From positions 62,335,719 through 62,399,718 of the forward strand of contig CM068835.1 of the NCBI GenBank assembly GCA_028554795.2: a stretch of 64,000 nucleotides of DNA. The letters are read 5' to 3'. The translations under genes were made by a program, and so were the position numbers. Within the stretch, counting starts at the first letter, position 1. Every line of letters starts with the position of its first letter. The notes under the pieces are model-generated. The model searched no databases. It saw nothing but the letters and a program-made list of their open reading frames with translations, and had not been told where the DNA came from. Of this stretch, positions 43,441 to 58,038 are shown one piece after another. This DNA is from Sinohyriopsis cumingii. Lineage: Eukaryota; Mollusca; Bivalvia; Unionida; Unionidae.

Positions 43441-45950
43441 TAAGATTAATATACCCATATGATATTTTCCAGTATCATACGTAACTATATGATACGTTTA
43501 ATAACACCCAATAACTCAGCAAATGCCGGCATGACGACATATGAATTGAAGGTGTAATGACGAATGTAATTTAAAGTCAATTATGTAACCTATTTTTATG
43601 CTTTTTATTGAATATCATTTCTGTCATGTGATACACATAACATAATCTTACATTTAAGATTATTTAAAATGAAATTTATGAAATTCATTAAATAGTTTCA
43701 ATCTTTTGCGACTCTCGTAAAAGATCCTTCATTGTTGTTCATGTAATTTTACATGTCATTATATTCCTTTATTGATTTGCACTTTGGTTATACAAAAGAG
43801 ACAACTTTGTTACAAAAGAGACAACTTTGTTACAAAACAGACAACTTTTGCAATTTAAAACTTATTTCATCTATACTACACTAGTATAGCTCATGAAATG
43901 AAGGCAGTTTACTTGGCCTCTAATTCATCTATAGGGAATGATACCTGCGGGAGACTGCTCTATCTGATCAGTGTGTAACTATGGAAACGGTAATTTAGTG
44001 ACCTCTTCTCCAGCATCGAGCTTTAGGTTAAGACTGAAATTCGTTGTCTTATGTAATGTTCTGTCTCTGCAGTTTAAAGCTGGGAGAATTATACAAAGAG
44101 AAAAGAAAGTAAACCCTTCTGTAAACGGAGCAAACTCGCACTTTTACATTGTAAAACTAATTTCTCTTACAATCATTTATGAATAATTAAAAATTACTGA
44201 GTAGTAACTAAGAATATATAAATTCTTTAGATGGAGACCCAAATTTCATTTTTTAAATTATCGTATTCTTTTATGTTTACTTTCCAGATACATTTTAAAA
44301 ACATTTCTCAAGAAAATATGAAATCTAACAAAAGATGAACGAAAGTCTTATTATTTTGATTTTTTGTAAAGAGCAAAGAAAGAAAACTATTGATGACATA
44401 ACCTTTCATCATGACATATACACACTAGCCTCCACAGAAGTACTTTTATGACAGTACGCTTAAAATAGAAATAAATATGCATATCCAGTTGTAAACTTTC
44501 CCGATTTATGACTAAACATTTATACTGTGATAGGGTATTCTTAGTAAGTAAAATGTGTATTATACAATAAATGAATAGGAGGTATTCGATGAATGGACTG
44601 CATGCATTTCAGGTGCAGTGGCTACTCAAGATTATTTACTGATGCACAAACTAGTTAGAGTTGTCATACTGGTTGTCATTCCAGGGATACTGACAGTCAG
44701 TGATTTCCACCTTGTAAAATCTTTCCTCTAGGGCGGACAATAATAATAGTTTCTGAAGCTGATTTTATTAGCAATGGTTTGCAAAACAACAACAAATATC
44801 CTTGTGTTTTATCAACTCATTATGGTTCCGCTGCTTTGATAGAACAAAAAGGAATGCTCTTTATTGTTTTATGAATGTTATGCCCTGTGACAATGGCCAA
44901 CATTATGCAGGTCACGATCACTTTGGCATAAACTTATTTTATGCATGGCAGTTGGAAACTACGAAAATCTTCTTAGAGGCGAGCTGTATAATCGGCAATT
45001 ACATTGTTATTCTGAAAGAGTTCTGATAACTAAATAAAAAAGTAAATAAATAAAAACACCAACTTTTATCATTAAAAGTTGCCAAGTGTTGTTTATACAT
45101 TGTACGTGGCGTAATTCGTAAGTTTACTCGGCATCTTTTCAACTCAGTAACGCCTGGTAACGGTCATAATTTTACCTAAATATGTGGGTCCTTTGAGAGC
45201 ATCGTAAATGTATGGAGGAAAAGAAATTGTCTTTTATGCTCATCTCAAAAGATTTGTTTGTATTTCTGCGAAATAGTCATGCCTAACCAAAGAATAGCAA
45301 AGAAAATCCCCCCCCCATTGTAACTACAAAACCTTGAACAAGTGCGAAGTTACCAGTTAATTTTATTGTTTGTTTCTATTTTTCAAGTTGTCTTCGTGTG
45401 TGTAAATTGAAAGCTTGTTATTACTAGTCAATATCGTCAATCATATTTGCTCCATTATTCCATGCAGATAAGAAAGGAACTAATTTTGTGTTGAATTTGT
45501 GCCCCCACCCCCCACCCCACCCCGGCACGGTACAATAAACAAACACTTGATTGAAAATAAAATAAAAGAAACTAACCTTGCATTGTTATAATGTATTCCT
45601 TCTTTTTTCATCATGCGAAATTTAGAGAACAAAATATATCAACGAACTCCGTAAATGTAGCGGATGCCGGCATGCGTATGCATCCTTACTGTGTGTGTAT
45701 CGCTAATGTCAAATAAAAAAAAAATATCGCAAAAGAAACGAAAATATCACCAGATTGCTTGAAGGCGCCTGCCATTCACGCATGATAAGTTACAAGGTGC
45801 AAACGGACCAAGATTGTATTGTATCCAGGTTAACTATACAACGATATCTCGCAAATTAAAAAAAAATCATTATTTTAAAGAACATACAATGTGACTGCAA
45901 ATGATAATCTTTCGCTAGTATGGGTTACGAAAGTATTATTATTTATTTAT
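43441..45950. other. non-coding stretch, no gene seen
   Basis: AT-rich. Three near-identical CAAAAGAGACAACTTTGTTA units lie near 43795-43850. No recognised exon or transposon ORF. Confidence 0.45.
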
Positions 45951-45954
45951 TTTT

Positions 45955-46640
45955 TTTTTTTGGGGGGGACGCACCAGACAGATGCACCCCCCACCACAAA
46001 AAATAAAGTGTTTTCATGTACTCTTGTATACCCCAAGATGTGTGTGCTTGTTTAAAGTTTTAAAAAAGGAATTTTGATCAAACGTTTAGTTTATAATTAG
46101 TCCCAGTGTTTTCTAAAGGGTAGTAGTCTGAAACATGGGTCTTATTCCCATTTTCAGATTTCATATCCTTGATTTTTAGTGATCTTTGCCAAGGATTTCT
46201 TATGTTCCGTGTATGCTATGTGTATCAATGCTATGGTGTGTGTATGCTACATAGTCTGTGTATAGGGACAGCAATACTATGTCAAATTTGTCCCTGTTGT
46301 CTTAATATATATTTTTCTATGGACTTTTCAAATTTATTTGTTTGTCCTGGTATAAATTTAGTTGCTTTTGAATTAATTTCAATTTAGAATTCCGGCGAGA
46401 TGAACGGTATACTACCAGTTGAAATTAAAATAAAACCTATTGTTTTATGTGAGTGACTATGGTGTGGCGTTTCTCACATTAAAGTCTATTTTCAAAATGA
46501 GGCAGGTTGTATTCGAGTCAGGGTCCGCACTTTCTTTAATTATTTGTGTTTCTCCCAATTCGAGTTAGGCCTCCTCTCTAGTATTTCATTTATAATGTAA
46601 AAGAAGTAAATATCCAACCCAAAACCCCTTAGGAAGCTTT
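45955..46640 (-). mobile_element. LINE 3' end fragment
   Basis: It shares, in inverted order, the 3' features of about 48.06-48.47 kb (the C-run, 'GCACCAGACAGAT', 'AACCC.TAGATAA' and 'CATAGCATAC') and of about 33.05-33.4 kb in the same orientation. No coding part is visible. Confidence 0.45.
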
Positions 46641-47762
46641 ATACATTTACGGGTTTGGTTTTAGCATGAAAAACATAAGTGACATCTACAAAAATAATAA
46701 ACTGGTAAAAAGACTAGAAAAACCAAGGACCTTTAGAAGTATAAAGGAACTTTTATGTAAATATAGGGAAAATGAGGAACTTTGGGGAATTGAAACTAAG
46801 GAAACATATAATTGGATAAGGGAAAACTTAACCTCTAAAATTAAAAATAAAGTAGAGGAGGAAATATCTCGGTTAATTGGGACAGACCTTGGAGGTACTG
46901 GACCAACATCGGCTCTCCAAAAATACAAAGCTTGATATTCAAATATCTACACGACATATGGCTGACTGGTGAAGTGGCACTCCGAAGGAGAATGATACGC
47001 ATACATGTAAAATATCTCATGTGCAAATGTGCGAACTCCACAAAATATCATGCGATAGCACAGTGCGAGTTTAGGAAACAAGACAGGATACAATTATTAT
47101 GGAGATATCCAAGAAATAAGAATACAGAAGAAACCAAATTTTATATCAAGACGGCAACTTTAACAAAAATTTAATAGGAAAAATAACAGATTACATAACT
47201 AAAACCATGATGGCATGTGACCAAGTCATAAACATAAAAAAATGAATAGGCCAATTTTTTTGTAATCCTTTCAAATTAATTAGAAAAAAGACCTTCTAGG
47301 AAGATTTGTGAATGGGAGGGACGGGGCTGCAAAGGGTGAAAAGAAGGGGAGGGAGATGGGGCAATGGATAGTCTCCCCTTAAAGGGGACCACCACAAAGT
47401 GAACCCTTGCCCCCATACCCCCACCCCGGATTGGAATCTGCTGTAGCCGCCACCCTTTTAATTTCTTATAAATTTTCCTAAAAAGCTTCAGTTTCTTTTT
47501 ATTATCCATTAAAATTAAAATTAAATAATTAAATAGACTTTAATTATATTACGCAACCTATCACAAATCTTAATTATCGGGACAGAGAAACTATATGGGA
47601 AAAGTACGAGATAATGACGTCATGGGCTATGAAAGAGTCGGGGAAAACACCCCATATAGGAAACTTTACATACAAACACGAAAACAAAGGATCTAATAAG
47701 TCTCTCTTCTAATTCTATTCGCTCTAAATGTGCAGCTCTCGCACTGCACGGTAAATCCCCAC

Positions 47763-47796
<34 letters not shown>

Positions 47797-48480
47797 ACAA
47801 CCATTTTTAGAGATTTTGGCAGAAATCCAATGAATAATTTGAGACGGCCTAACTCTAGGTGGGAGAAATACAAGCAAATAAAAAAGTGTATGGACTCCAA
47901 CTCGAGTACAGCGGATTTCAATTTACAAATTCAATATATTTGCACACAGAACACATTAAGGTTTATTTTTTTCTTAATTAAATTATAATACACCGTTACT
48001 TCGCCAAAATTCCAAAATATATTAAATAAATAAAAATAAACCTTTTCTTGATCCGATTATAAGGTCCTAAGATTACTGGGGAGATTTGGGAAAAAAAAAT
48101 ATAGGATATCCCAACATGGAAGCAAAATATAGCATACACAAACTATAGCATATATACATATAGCACACACGGGATATAGGCGACCTCTAGCCAAGGTCAA
48201 CCAAGAGTATAGGGAAGGGATTTCAAGTCAGGTGATGGAAAGATGGAAACCTACTCGGAAAAACAACCCTATAGATAAAACTAAGTTTAAAAAAAAATAC
48301 CCCGTTAAAAATTAGAATTAAATGTTTTTTACCTAAATTCTTTTGCATAATATAAAACATACAACACATGGGGGGGGGGAATAAATACACATAAAACACC
48401 ATAATTTTTTGGAAAAGTGGGGGGGATCTGTCTGGTGCCCCTCACCCCCCACCCACCCCAGTACTTCGTCTTGTGGGGAT
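46640..48480 (+). mobile_element. 5'-truncated LINE (same family as 33050-37960)
   Basis: The plus strand encodes an ORF2 C-terminal part: 'KPRTFRSIKELLCKYRENEE' (46666-46935), similar to the minus-strand frame at about 34.86 kb, then one frame over 'IFKYLHDIWLTGEVALRRRM' and 'CKCANSTKYHAI' (46932-47174). A long 3' UTR with G-runs ends near 48.47 kb. It lies tail to tail with the fragment at 45955-46640. Confidence 0.55.
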
Positions 48481-51270
48481 AAATGTACGTCATTTCCTGC
48501 TGGCGTCCTCTATAGGTGGAAAATCGTAGCTAAGTAACAGTGATGTATACTTTTATTTCGAGAAATTAAATTATTTTTTCTGTACACTTGATAGTTTTTT
48601 TTTTTGGTTCTTTTTGTTCAAGTATAACTACTTTTAATCATGTTATGCAAATCTGATGCAAAAAGAAAAATGTTGGTGCATGGCCGGTAACTTTTATTCG
48701 TCATGGCAACGGAAATTAAATTCCGCGCATGCGCATTTTGTGTGGAAGCACAAAAAACCCCACACAAAAACAAGCAAGTGAATGCAAACATCTACTAAAA
48801 CAAGCCATTATGTGAGAACTTGGCCTGAAAAGAGCAAATATAGGTACTATAAAATGTTGTCTAGTCTCGGATTTGACAATCCTTATTTTTTTATGCTGAT
48901 GAAACATTTTTCAGTAGAATTTTTTATCCTACAGTTTAAATGCCTATATTTACTGTTTATAATCATACCTGTTCAAATGTACTGGTCACATATAATAATA
49001 TCGTCGAAATATTAACTAATACCATGCTGGATTTAAATAGAATGTCTAAATAATCATAAAACTAAAGGTGTAATTGATTATAACCAATATATATTTTTTG
49101 CAATAACAAGATAATGAGATCCGAACATTGACCAAACAGTACTTAGAGAAATTCAATATCGATTAGTTCATCCTCAACCTCCAACTGATATACTTTATTG
49201 CAAGGGGTAAATGGTACCCTATTGAAATGGAACCGTATTGAAAGACGTGTTAGGATAAAAGATACCATTGTTAAAGAATATTCTGACCGACTGAGATCTC
49301 AACATCGTACATCATAGCTGAAAACAGTGCAAGCCAGTATATATATTTGCATTATGCTCACGCAAGAAATATTGTATCAACCAAAGGGGTTTCTTGACCG
49401 AGCGATGTCAAGCCCTTGCGCGAATCCCGCTACGAGTCATAAGTTTCCCCTGATTCAAAGGAATCCTGTACAACTACTTCTGCAAACTGGAAAGTCCAAC
49501 GCGTCCATTCTATCAATAATGTTACTCTAATTAATACATGACCACAAATCCCAATTTCCCAATTGAATGTCAAGGTCACAACTGCAAAGCTTCTCTTCGT
49601 TAACTTTCCGTAACTTACCACCAGTATTTCACGCCGTGAAACTATACAACTCAACAACCTAATACAGGGAACCGTTTTTACTACGCTACCTTAGGCCATT
49701 TAAATCATGATTTTTTTGCTTAATTACGCCTGTAACTTTGTAATATATTTACCACCATAGCAACAATAAATGGCGCCTGCCGACGGCGGAACAGTTCTTT
49801 CCTGTTGATTCCATTGTATAATTTACCAATCTCCAGTCATAAATACTGCACCTGGAGTCACACGATCAATTCACGCAACTAGATTTGAATAGGGACTACT
49901 GAGTGACAGGGACACTCATGCGGCTCTGACCTGAATTCACCAAAAGTAAACCATGTCATCTTGAAACTCACTTACACTTCACTCCGTAACGTTTGCCCCT
50001 AGTAACTGGCTAATTATTTCGGTCTAAAGACTATAATCCCAGCACCGACTTCCCATATTCAAGCAAGTATATAATGAATCCTTAAAATGGAGAGCTGTAA
50101 ACAAATGCGCATACTCCAAAATATATTACAATATTATACATACTTTGGAATTTTATTAACTATTTCTGTTTATATATTTTCATTGTACTCGTGAATGGGC
50201 AATGTGATTTTGCGTTCTGCCTTGCTTATAAAATGTATTGTCTTTGGTCAACAAAAGTTGATTTAGAGTGGATAAGAAAAGAAGTCTTGTTAAACGATGA
50301 TGGAATTAAATAAACACTGGGGACAATATCGTACGTTGCATCAAAATGATAACACATAAATCGCAGAGATTAACTGAGATTTTGCTTAACGGTCAATCAG
50401 TCCGCACTCGCAGTAGGGAAATAAGTGAATAATGCAAAAGCCGACCATTGTCTGATAATCGACGTACATCTGCCACTGCCATATATTGTAAAAATCCCAT
50501 TACTACAGGGAAAAAAGAATTAACTACAACTGCTTCTTTGGGGCGTCATGTGTGACCAGTGTATATTAGTATTGTGTTAGAAAAATATTGCGACAAACCA
50601 AAGTAAAGAAAACAGTCACTTTTATCAATCAGTCCATATCGTTTTACAAATTATACTGAATAATTGACTTCAGTAGAACTCAGAAGAATGTATTCCTGTA
50701 AGCACATCACGATTGCGGTGTTTGTACATTTATATAAAGTGGGATCATTTTACAAGCAAAGTATACATTTAAAAATTAATACTACAAATGAGACAACACA
50801 TAAGTACATACGGATTATAATCGTGAGATGGCAAAGAATGGTTCATATGTTGAGAGGTAACCAATACACCAACAAAATAAGAGTTCGTAAGAACATCTTA
50901 TTTCCTTCTAAGATATACTTAGCCATAATGCAAATTGTTTCATAATATGAAACATTTAAACATATTCCGACCATGCTGGAAACAAAAATAGTAAATTTAA
51001 TTTAGTTTAGAGTAAACTTAAGTTAGTTCTTTCCTTTTGGCATGGTGTCTGAATAAAAAAGTATATTTCTCAAATTTGCTAACCACTACACTGTCATTAT
51101 GTAATTAGATACCTAATTGTTGTACCATGGTTGTATACATATATCTATAAATATATATAGTTTTGTGGACATGTACGGTTGAATAATACCATCCCGTGTT
51201 TGTGTAGGACAATGCGTACATCACAATCGCACTCATAAATTTGAATCAATACCATCTCATGAATGGTTAG
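48481..51270. other. non-coding stretch, no gene seen
   Basis: AT-rich and without family resemblance in any of the short ORFs. Confidence 0.45.
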
Positions 51271-51400
51271 GGGCCGTCCATTTAGTATGTACGCATAGAG
51301 GGGGGAGGGGGGTAACCCAAATGCATAGGCTTGCGTATGGAGGTATGCTGATAATAAATGTACGCATTTAAGGGGGGGGGGGCGCTGAAACGTCGAAAAT
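51270..51400. mobile_element. MITE-like fragment with GGGCCGTCCAT end
   Basis: GGGGCCGTCCATTTAGTATGT followed by G-runs resembles the termini of widespread invertebrate MITEs. No partner end is clearly seen, so this is tentative. Confidence 0.35.
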
Positions 51401-51460
51401 AAGTTGTATAATACGTATCCTGTTCGACTTGGTTCAGTAGGCTTTTGCATTTTAGCGGAC

Positions 51461-51668
51461 ACAAGACAAACTTGTCCCACCCAGTCACACTATCCTGACA
51501 ACAGGCCGGCTAATCCGAACACTAACCTCTTAATGATCGGCACCAAAAGTGGCAGCTGCTAGTACCATTTTTTATGTCTTTAGTATGATTCGGCCGGGGT
51601 TTGAATACGCGACCACTCGCATCCGAGGCGGACGCTCTATAGACACATTGCACCATCGGAGAAGTCGC
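51461..51668 (-). mobile_element. tRNA-derived SINE, truncated (same family as 2833-3149)
   Basis: Shares 'AACACTAACCTCTTAATGAT', 'TTTAGTATGATTCGGCCGGGG' and the tRNA-like head with the copy at 38.56 kb but lacks the (AC)n side. It is the left part of composite block B. Confidence 0.75.
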
Positions 51669-51839
51669 TTAGAAAAGAATGTACGATACTGGTTCCTGTT
51701 TTTCATGACAACTCGACCTGGAGACCTACCTGATGGAAAATGAAGGCGCATTATAAGGTTATAATATACGAGTCCACAAAATTATTAAAATTATAATTTT
51801 CCAGCAAGTTAGTGTCTCTTAGCATTTGACAAAGTCTGC

Positions 51840-53490
51840 TTGCAGTAGCGTACTAAGGGGAGGGGGGTTACAACATACTTCGATGCTAATACTACTGATT
51901 TCAAGCATAAAATTTAAGCTAAACAACAGCATATAACATGTTTACATATATTATTAAGTACGTCTTCATTTGGCTTTCCGTGCGCCAAATGCCTTCCAAC
52001 ACAAACATTTTCCATATAGGTAAATTAGTTGTACCAATCTTAAACAACCATATATTTCGACATATATAATATCAATGTATAGGTTTCTCATCAGTTTAAA
52101 TCGATCTGTCCCCCAAAAAAGTCGAGAAAATTAATAATAAAAAAGTTGGTATTTATGACTCATTATGGCTTGCGACTTTACCGATCTTCATATCCTTGAT
52201 ATGTGCATCTACCCTTCCCGTTTAGCCATAGTATCACATACTTGGATACTAATACTATAGATTTGAATGATATAACTAAAGATGTACAACATTAAATAAT
52301 ATGTGTATGTATATTATTAAGTACGGTTTCATATGTCTGTTTGTGCACCCGATGCCTTCCTATCCGAACGGTTTCCATATAGGTGAATAATTTATACCAA
52401 TAGTAAACAAACACAGCTTTTGACAAATTTCATATTAATATATAGGTTCTCATCTACCTACATCGATTTGTGCCAATAGACGTGTGTGAAAATACAAAAT
52501 AAAAAAGTTCCACTTTTTACGGAATATCGGGTGCGACTTTACCGGTCTTCATATCCTTGCTACTTTAATACACCCTTCCCGTTTTGTGATTGTAGCACAT
52601 ACTTCGATGCTAATATTAGAGATCTGAAGTATAGAATTAAAACTATACAATATTATAAAATGTGTGTATATATTTTAATAAGCACGTCTTTATTTGTCTG
52701 TCCGTGCGCCTAGATCCGATCTATACGAAAGTTTTTCATATGGGCGAATAAGTCATAACAATCGCAAAAACAAGGTTTTGACACATTTGATATCAGATGA
52801 AAAATTTGATTTTAATTGATATGTTTCTAATCATACTAAATCGATCGGTGCCAATAGACATGTGTGAAAATGCAAAATAGAAGGTTTTGTTCTTTTTACT
52901 GAATATCGGGTGCGACTTTACCGATCTTCATATCCTTGCTACGTGAATCTACCATTGCCGTTTTGCGATCGTACTACATATTTCGATGCTATTGCTATAT
53001 AGCTAAAGCATATAATTAAAGCCGTACAACTGTAAATAGTATGTGTATGTATCTTATTAAGTATGTCTTCCTTTGTCTGTCATTTCGCCTAATGTCTTCC
53101 TATACGATCGTTTTCCATACAGGTGAATAACTCATAACAATAGTAAATAAACCCCGATTTTGACAAATTTGATATAAATTGATAGGTTTCGCATCAGTCT
53201 AAATCGATCTGTGATAGTAGAAATGTAAGAAAATGCAATATGAAATTTTTGGTATTTTTGACTCTGTATCGGTTGTGAATTTAACGATCTTTATATCCTT
53301 GATACGTGCATCTACCATTGCCGTTTGCCTCGGTACCACAAACTTCAATGTTAATAGTATAAATCTGAAGCATACAAGGACAGCTATACAACAGTATATA
53401 ATATGTGTATGAATCTTATTAAGTACATCTTGATGTGTCTGTATGTCCGCCCAATGTCTTCCAAAGCGAGCGTTTTCCATATTGTGTATT
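51840..53490 (+). repeat. tandem array B, about 363-bp unit, 5 units
   Basis: Unit landmarks lie near 51880, 52243, 52605, 52976 and 53346. Unit 1 shares the variant 'CTAAACAACAGCAT', and the last unit 'AATGTTAATAGTATA', with the first and sixth units of array A. One unit fewer than the corresponding part of A. Confidence 0.88.
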
Positions 53491-54389
53491 GTTCCACTTC
53501 CTATTTTTACACTACCTAATTTTGACCTAGTTTAATAAACACCCATTTCTACAGAGGACACATCTGTCGCAGCCTCGACATTTGTTTTACACATATCAGC
53601 ATTGAGTCACGCAGACAAAAAGATTTGTCAAAAGTCATATCATTATTATTAATGAAGTGAAACAAGGACACACACGATGAAAAAAATAATACATTTCTCA
53701 AATTCACTTTTTTCCAACCAGGAAGTCCTCTTACAATCTTTACCAACTATTCTGACAAGGCAAATACAATTCCTACCATACCAAGCATCCAGTCTGCTAC
53801 TCAACATGTGTTAGCTATGTGACTCACAGCTGATAACTGCATCTCCAACACTTTTTTAGAATTGTGTTTTGTGTTTTACATGAATATGTCATTACTGATT
53901 TCCTGAGGTGGTTCTTGGATATTTTACTTTGGAGTAATGAACATGAAACACACGTTTATGGTATATTTCATAAATAAATCAGCATCCTCTACATTACTGT
54001 TAATTTAAATAAAGTACATGTATTACTATTAGGATTTTTCTCTCAAAAATAGGCAATTTTACTTTAATACTAAATTTTCAAACGTCCATTAAACTAATCT
54101 TGATATTTAACTTATTTTGACAAATTAATTCTTTCTAACTGTCTTCTGTCTCCTATTATTTGCACTATTAGATAAATAAGTTATGAAGTATGCAAAACAG
54201 TTTTGTACCTTAAACAGTACATGTACATTACTAATTAGCATTATTGAAAACTTCTTAGATATCATAATAAATAGTATATATGTAATTATGTATGGTGCTT
54301 TTTGGCGACATTGGCAGATTATTCACTCCACATCCTGGTTCCCGGGCAGTTGTGATCTCTCACAATAATAATCACGGGCACAGCGGCTC
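53491..54389. other. non-coding stretch, no gene seen
   Basis: No recognisable feature. Confidence 0.45.
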
Positions 54390-54489
54390 GTTACAAAGAA
54401 AATCAACAGATGTGGGTTCTAACCTGTAACAATATTAACATATTATATTGTTACAGGTTAGAACCCCATCCCTTGATTTTCTTTGTAAC
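54390..54489. repeat. 100-bp near-perfect palindrome (foldback)
   Basis: The arms GTTACAAAGAAAATCAA...GTTCTAACCTGTAACAAT (54390-54433) and their reverse complement (54447-54489) differ at only a few positions around a 13-bp AT loop. Probably a foldback or MITE-type element; no target duplication is obvious. Confidence 0.8.
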
Positions 54490-54855
54490 GACCCCCTGTC
54501 ATCATGGGCAGTAAATTTGAAACATACTACTTCCGGGTCAATCTATTTTTACCATGTAAGAAATGCTTGTACATAATGGGAGGTAACTCAAGATGTGCTA
54601 TTCAATTCAATTCATTAATGAAAAAATGGAAATAAATAGGTAAAAAGGCAATTTTTTATTTTGCTGATGAATATTTATCGAATATTTAACATTCAGCAGC
54701 GTAAATATGCATTTATTTTATTTATATTTGTGGCAAGAGTGCAGAAAAGGACGACGTGCTTCATGGGCAGATTTCCATCTGCCCACGAAGCTTTCATCTG
54801 CCCACGATACCAGTCCGAGGACGACGAAACTGCCCACGACCCACCTTAAATAATA

Positions 54856-54918
<63 letters not shown>
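54856..54918. repeat. (TA)n microsatellite
   Basis: About 30 uninterrupted TA units. The overlapping 'YIYIYI' frames are artefacts. Confidence 0.95.
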
Positions 54919-54922
<4 letters not shown>

Positions 54923-57296
54923 TCCAGTTCAGTTAGAAAAATAGTTGTTAATATAGTGTCGATGGTGTTTACTTTCTGTACATAATGATTTGGTTGATAG
55001 ACGGTGATGCTTACTATTGTTGGCTTTCCAAGTATGATATTGATTCTAGCAATCAAAAGTAGTGCAATATTATCGGAGTTGACATGTCAGCTACTGTGTA
55101 TTCAATAGCTTATAAAGTGATGGTTGTGATGATATTTGTTCTTCAGTAACAATTCAAATTAAACTGGTGTGAGTGTGTGTGTGTCTGTGTGTGTGTGTGT
55201 CTGTATATGTGTGAGTGTGTGTTCGGGTGTTTGTGTTTGTGAGATTGTGTGTTTGTTTTCTCTGGAAGATTGATTACTATATTAGATGCTGTCAGCATCA
55301 TTACGATATCCAACCCGTCCAACAACAACACAATAAATCTGGACAAATGAGTGTTATCGGTGTCAGAATAGTTGTCTACCTGACAATATATGCGTTTGGA
55401 TATCCATATTTAATAAGGTGTGAAATTTCAAAATGCAAACAAAACGGAAACGTTCTGTAGAATTATTTAAAATCAGATATTTTACCCTAAGTGATCTAGT
55501 TCGAAGGTAGACGATAGAGTGCACATATTGTAGGAAGAAGAGTATATATTTGATTAAAAAAGTACATATACAAAGTTAAATGCAGTATCGAAAAGGGAAA
55601 TCGAATATAAAGTTGTTAAATAAAATGAACATCATCTACATAAAATACTGAAATATATATTTTATGTTTGAAGTCGACCAATTAGTTTCTTTAGTCTACA
55701 AAATTTCATCTTGTAACACTGTTACATTTAAAAACTTTACTTGCATTCAATCTTGCAAACAAACACACATTAAATGTATAGAACCGGTACCTGATTATTT
55801 TAGATTCAATTAGATTTTGGTATGACTGTAAACGTCTTAGGGTCATCCTTTTACTAGTTAGAGAAAAATATGAGCAGAAGATATACCTTCTGCTCCCGGT
55901 ATATACCGCAAATTCAGAAACAATAAGAATAGACTGTTACCTGGTGTCTGATCTCTTGGTATGGTCCCATGAACGTTCGATTTTACGAGCAGTAGGAGGT
56001 CGATCTATTCGTATGTAGGGGCATACCGCACACACACACAGACGTGCACATACAAAGATGCACACACACAAAAACAGAAACACAACCCACACATACTGAT
56101 TCCAAAGATACAAATATTCAATATTTGTTCAAGTCACTCGGTCAGGGAAATGTATGCAGTGCAAATACTTCATGAAAACTTAAAATCTAGGACGTGGAAG
56201 TATTTCATAATAAATAAAACATTCCTTAAATTATTACATTTAATGGAGGGATATAATTCAAAGACAATATATGAATATAAATAACTGTAGTGAAAGGAAG
56301 AAGAAAAAAACCAGTAAATGGTATTTATCATAATATGTGTCTACGTGTCTACCTGACCTTATTTACGTTTGGATCATCAAATTTGATAATGGTTGATATA
56401 GTTAAAATGTCAAAACGCAAACAAAATCGAAACTTATTGAGGAAATATCTAAAAGCAGACACATTTTCTTAGGTGATCCAGGTATTTACACTTTGAACGA
56501 CTTGAAGGGAGATAAAACAGTAGGCATATTTCATCAAGAAGAGTATCACTATTGTTTAAAAACCACATATATAAAGGTACAATGCTTTTACAAGAAAGAT
56601 GAATGAACGGTATAAAAATGTAGTCTTTCAGATGAAAGAAATGAATGGTCTACATCTTTTCTAAAGCACTGATCCAGGTGTTTTCACATTGAACGATATG
56701 AAGAGAGATAATAGAGTACGCATAATTTAGGAATAAGATTGTAGTTTTAATTAAAAGATCACGTATAGAAAGGTACAATAGTTTTAAAAGAAATATGAAT
56801 CATGGCAAAAAACATAGTCCTTCAAACGAATATGACCTACATCTTTTCTAAAACACTGAAAAATATATTGTAATTGTATGTTTAACCAGACAAATTAAAA
56901 ACTTCATTTTGGGAATATCATATTGCTACACTGGTAGATTTAACCGCTTTAAGGTCATATCATTTTATCAAATCTTGTAAACAGACACATGTATATCATG
57001 ATATTTATTTTGGATTTAATTAGACTTTACGATATATGTGCATGTGTAGGTTACACGGCTATCATCTTTGTAGATAAGGAGTAGAGATACGAAAATTGTG
57101 CTAAGACAATCGATTAGACAAACATATGAGAAGAAGACACACCTTGTCTGCTCGTGTATACCCCAAGTTACAATCCAAAAGAGTAAACCATTATCTGGTG
57201 TCTGATATTTTGATATATTCCACATGTACGTTCGGATTTGCAACGTATAGACGAGAGATGTACACGTCAACAAGGGGTCTAAGGTATGTATGTATG

Positions 57297-57302
<6 letters not shown>

Positions 57303-57383
<81 letters not shown>
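57303..57383. repeat. (TA)n microsatellite
   Basis: Long perfect TA run in unit 1 of the tandem duplication. The equivalent site in unit 2 (about 62.33 kb) has (GTAT)n instead. Confidence 0.95.
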
Positions 57384-57391
<8 letters not shown>

Positions 57392-58037
57392 GTACTCAGG
57401 GGTATTAACTTTTAGTCACCAGGATATTGAAGTAGAAGAAAATATTTTTTAGTTTTTGTATCGCAAAAAAAATACTGGTTCGGAATTATCACAAAAGTAG
57501 AGAAAATCAATATATAAATTTAATTGTTACCGTCAAAAGCCACGACATTTGCAATCTTATCTAATGAAATGGTAAATCAGTCTGCATCTTTCACAGTAAT
57601 TATATTATCACCCAATCTCACAACTCTTACTTATAACCAATGTTTGTATCTACATCTTTATTTGAAAATTCTCTCTCATTGCATCTAGTGAAACAAGATC
57701 GATATGTTCCACCTAAATAGTAAATTAAAATTGAACTGGTGTGTGCGTGTATGCTTTTGGGTGTTTGTGTGCGTGTCTGATAATGAACGAGTATAACACA
57801 ATGCATTAGACACAAATATGATCAGAAGATTAACGATGTTTTTTCCATGTTTATCTTTAGTCGAAAAACAATAAGAATATATCATTATTGGTAGCTTACC
57901 TTTGGATATCGTGACATGATTGTTCCGTTTACGAGGAGTAGGAGGTCTATATACAAGTAAATACGGGTCTAGTACTACTACTACTACTACTGCTACTGCT
58001 TCTACTAACCACACACACACAAACACACACACACACA

Positions 58038-58038
<1 letters not shown>

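Noticed and set aside
54718..55056. ORFs rich in YIYIYI over (TA)n runs (also at 57.9, 58.3 and 62.7 kb)
   Set aside because: They are translations of dinucleotide repeats.
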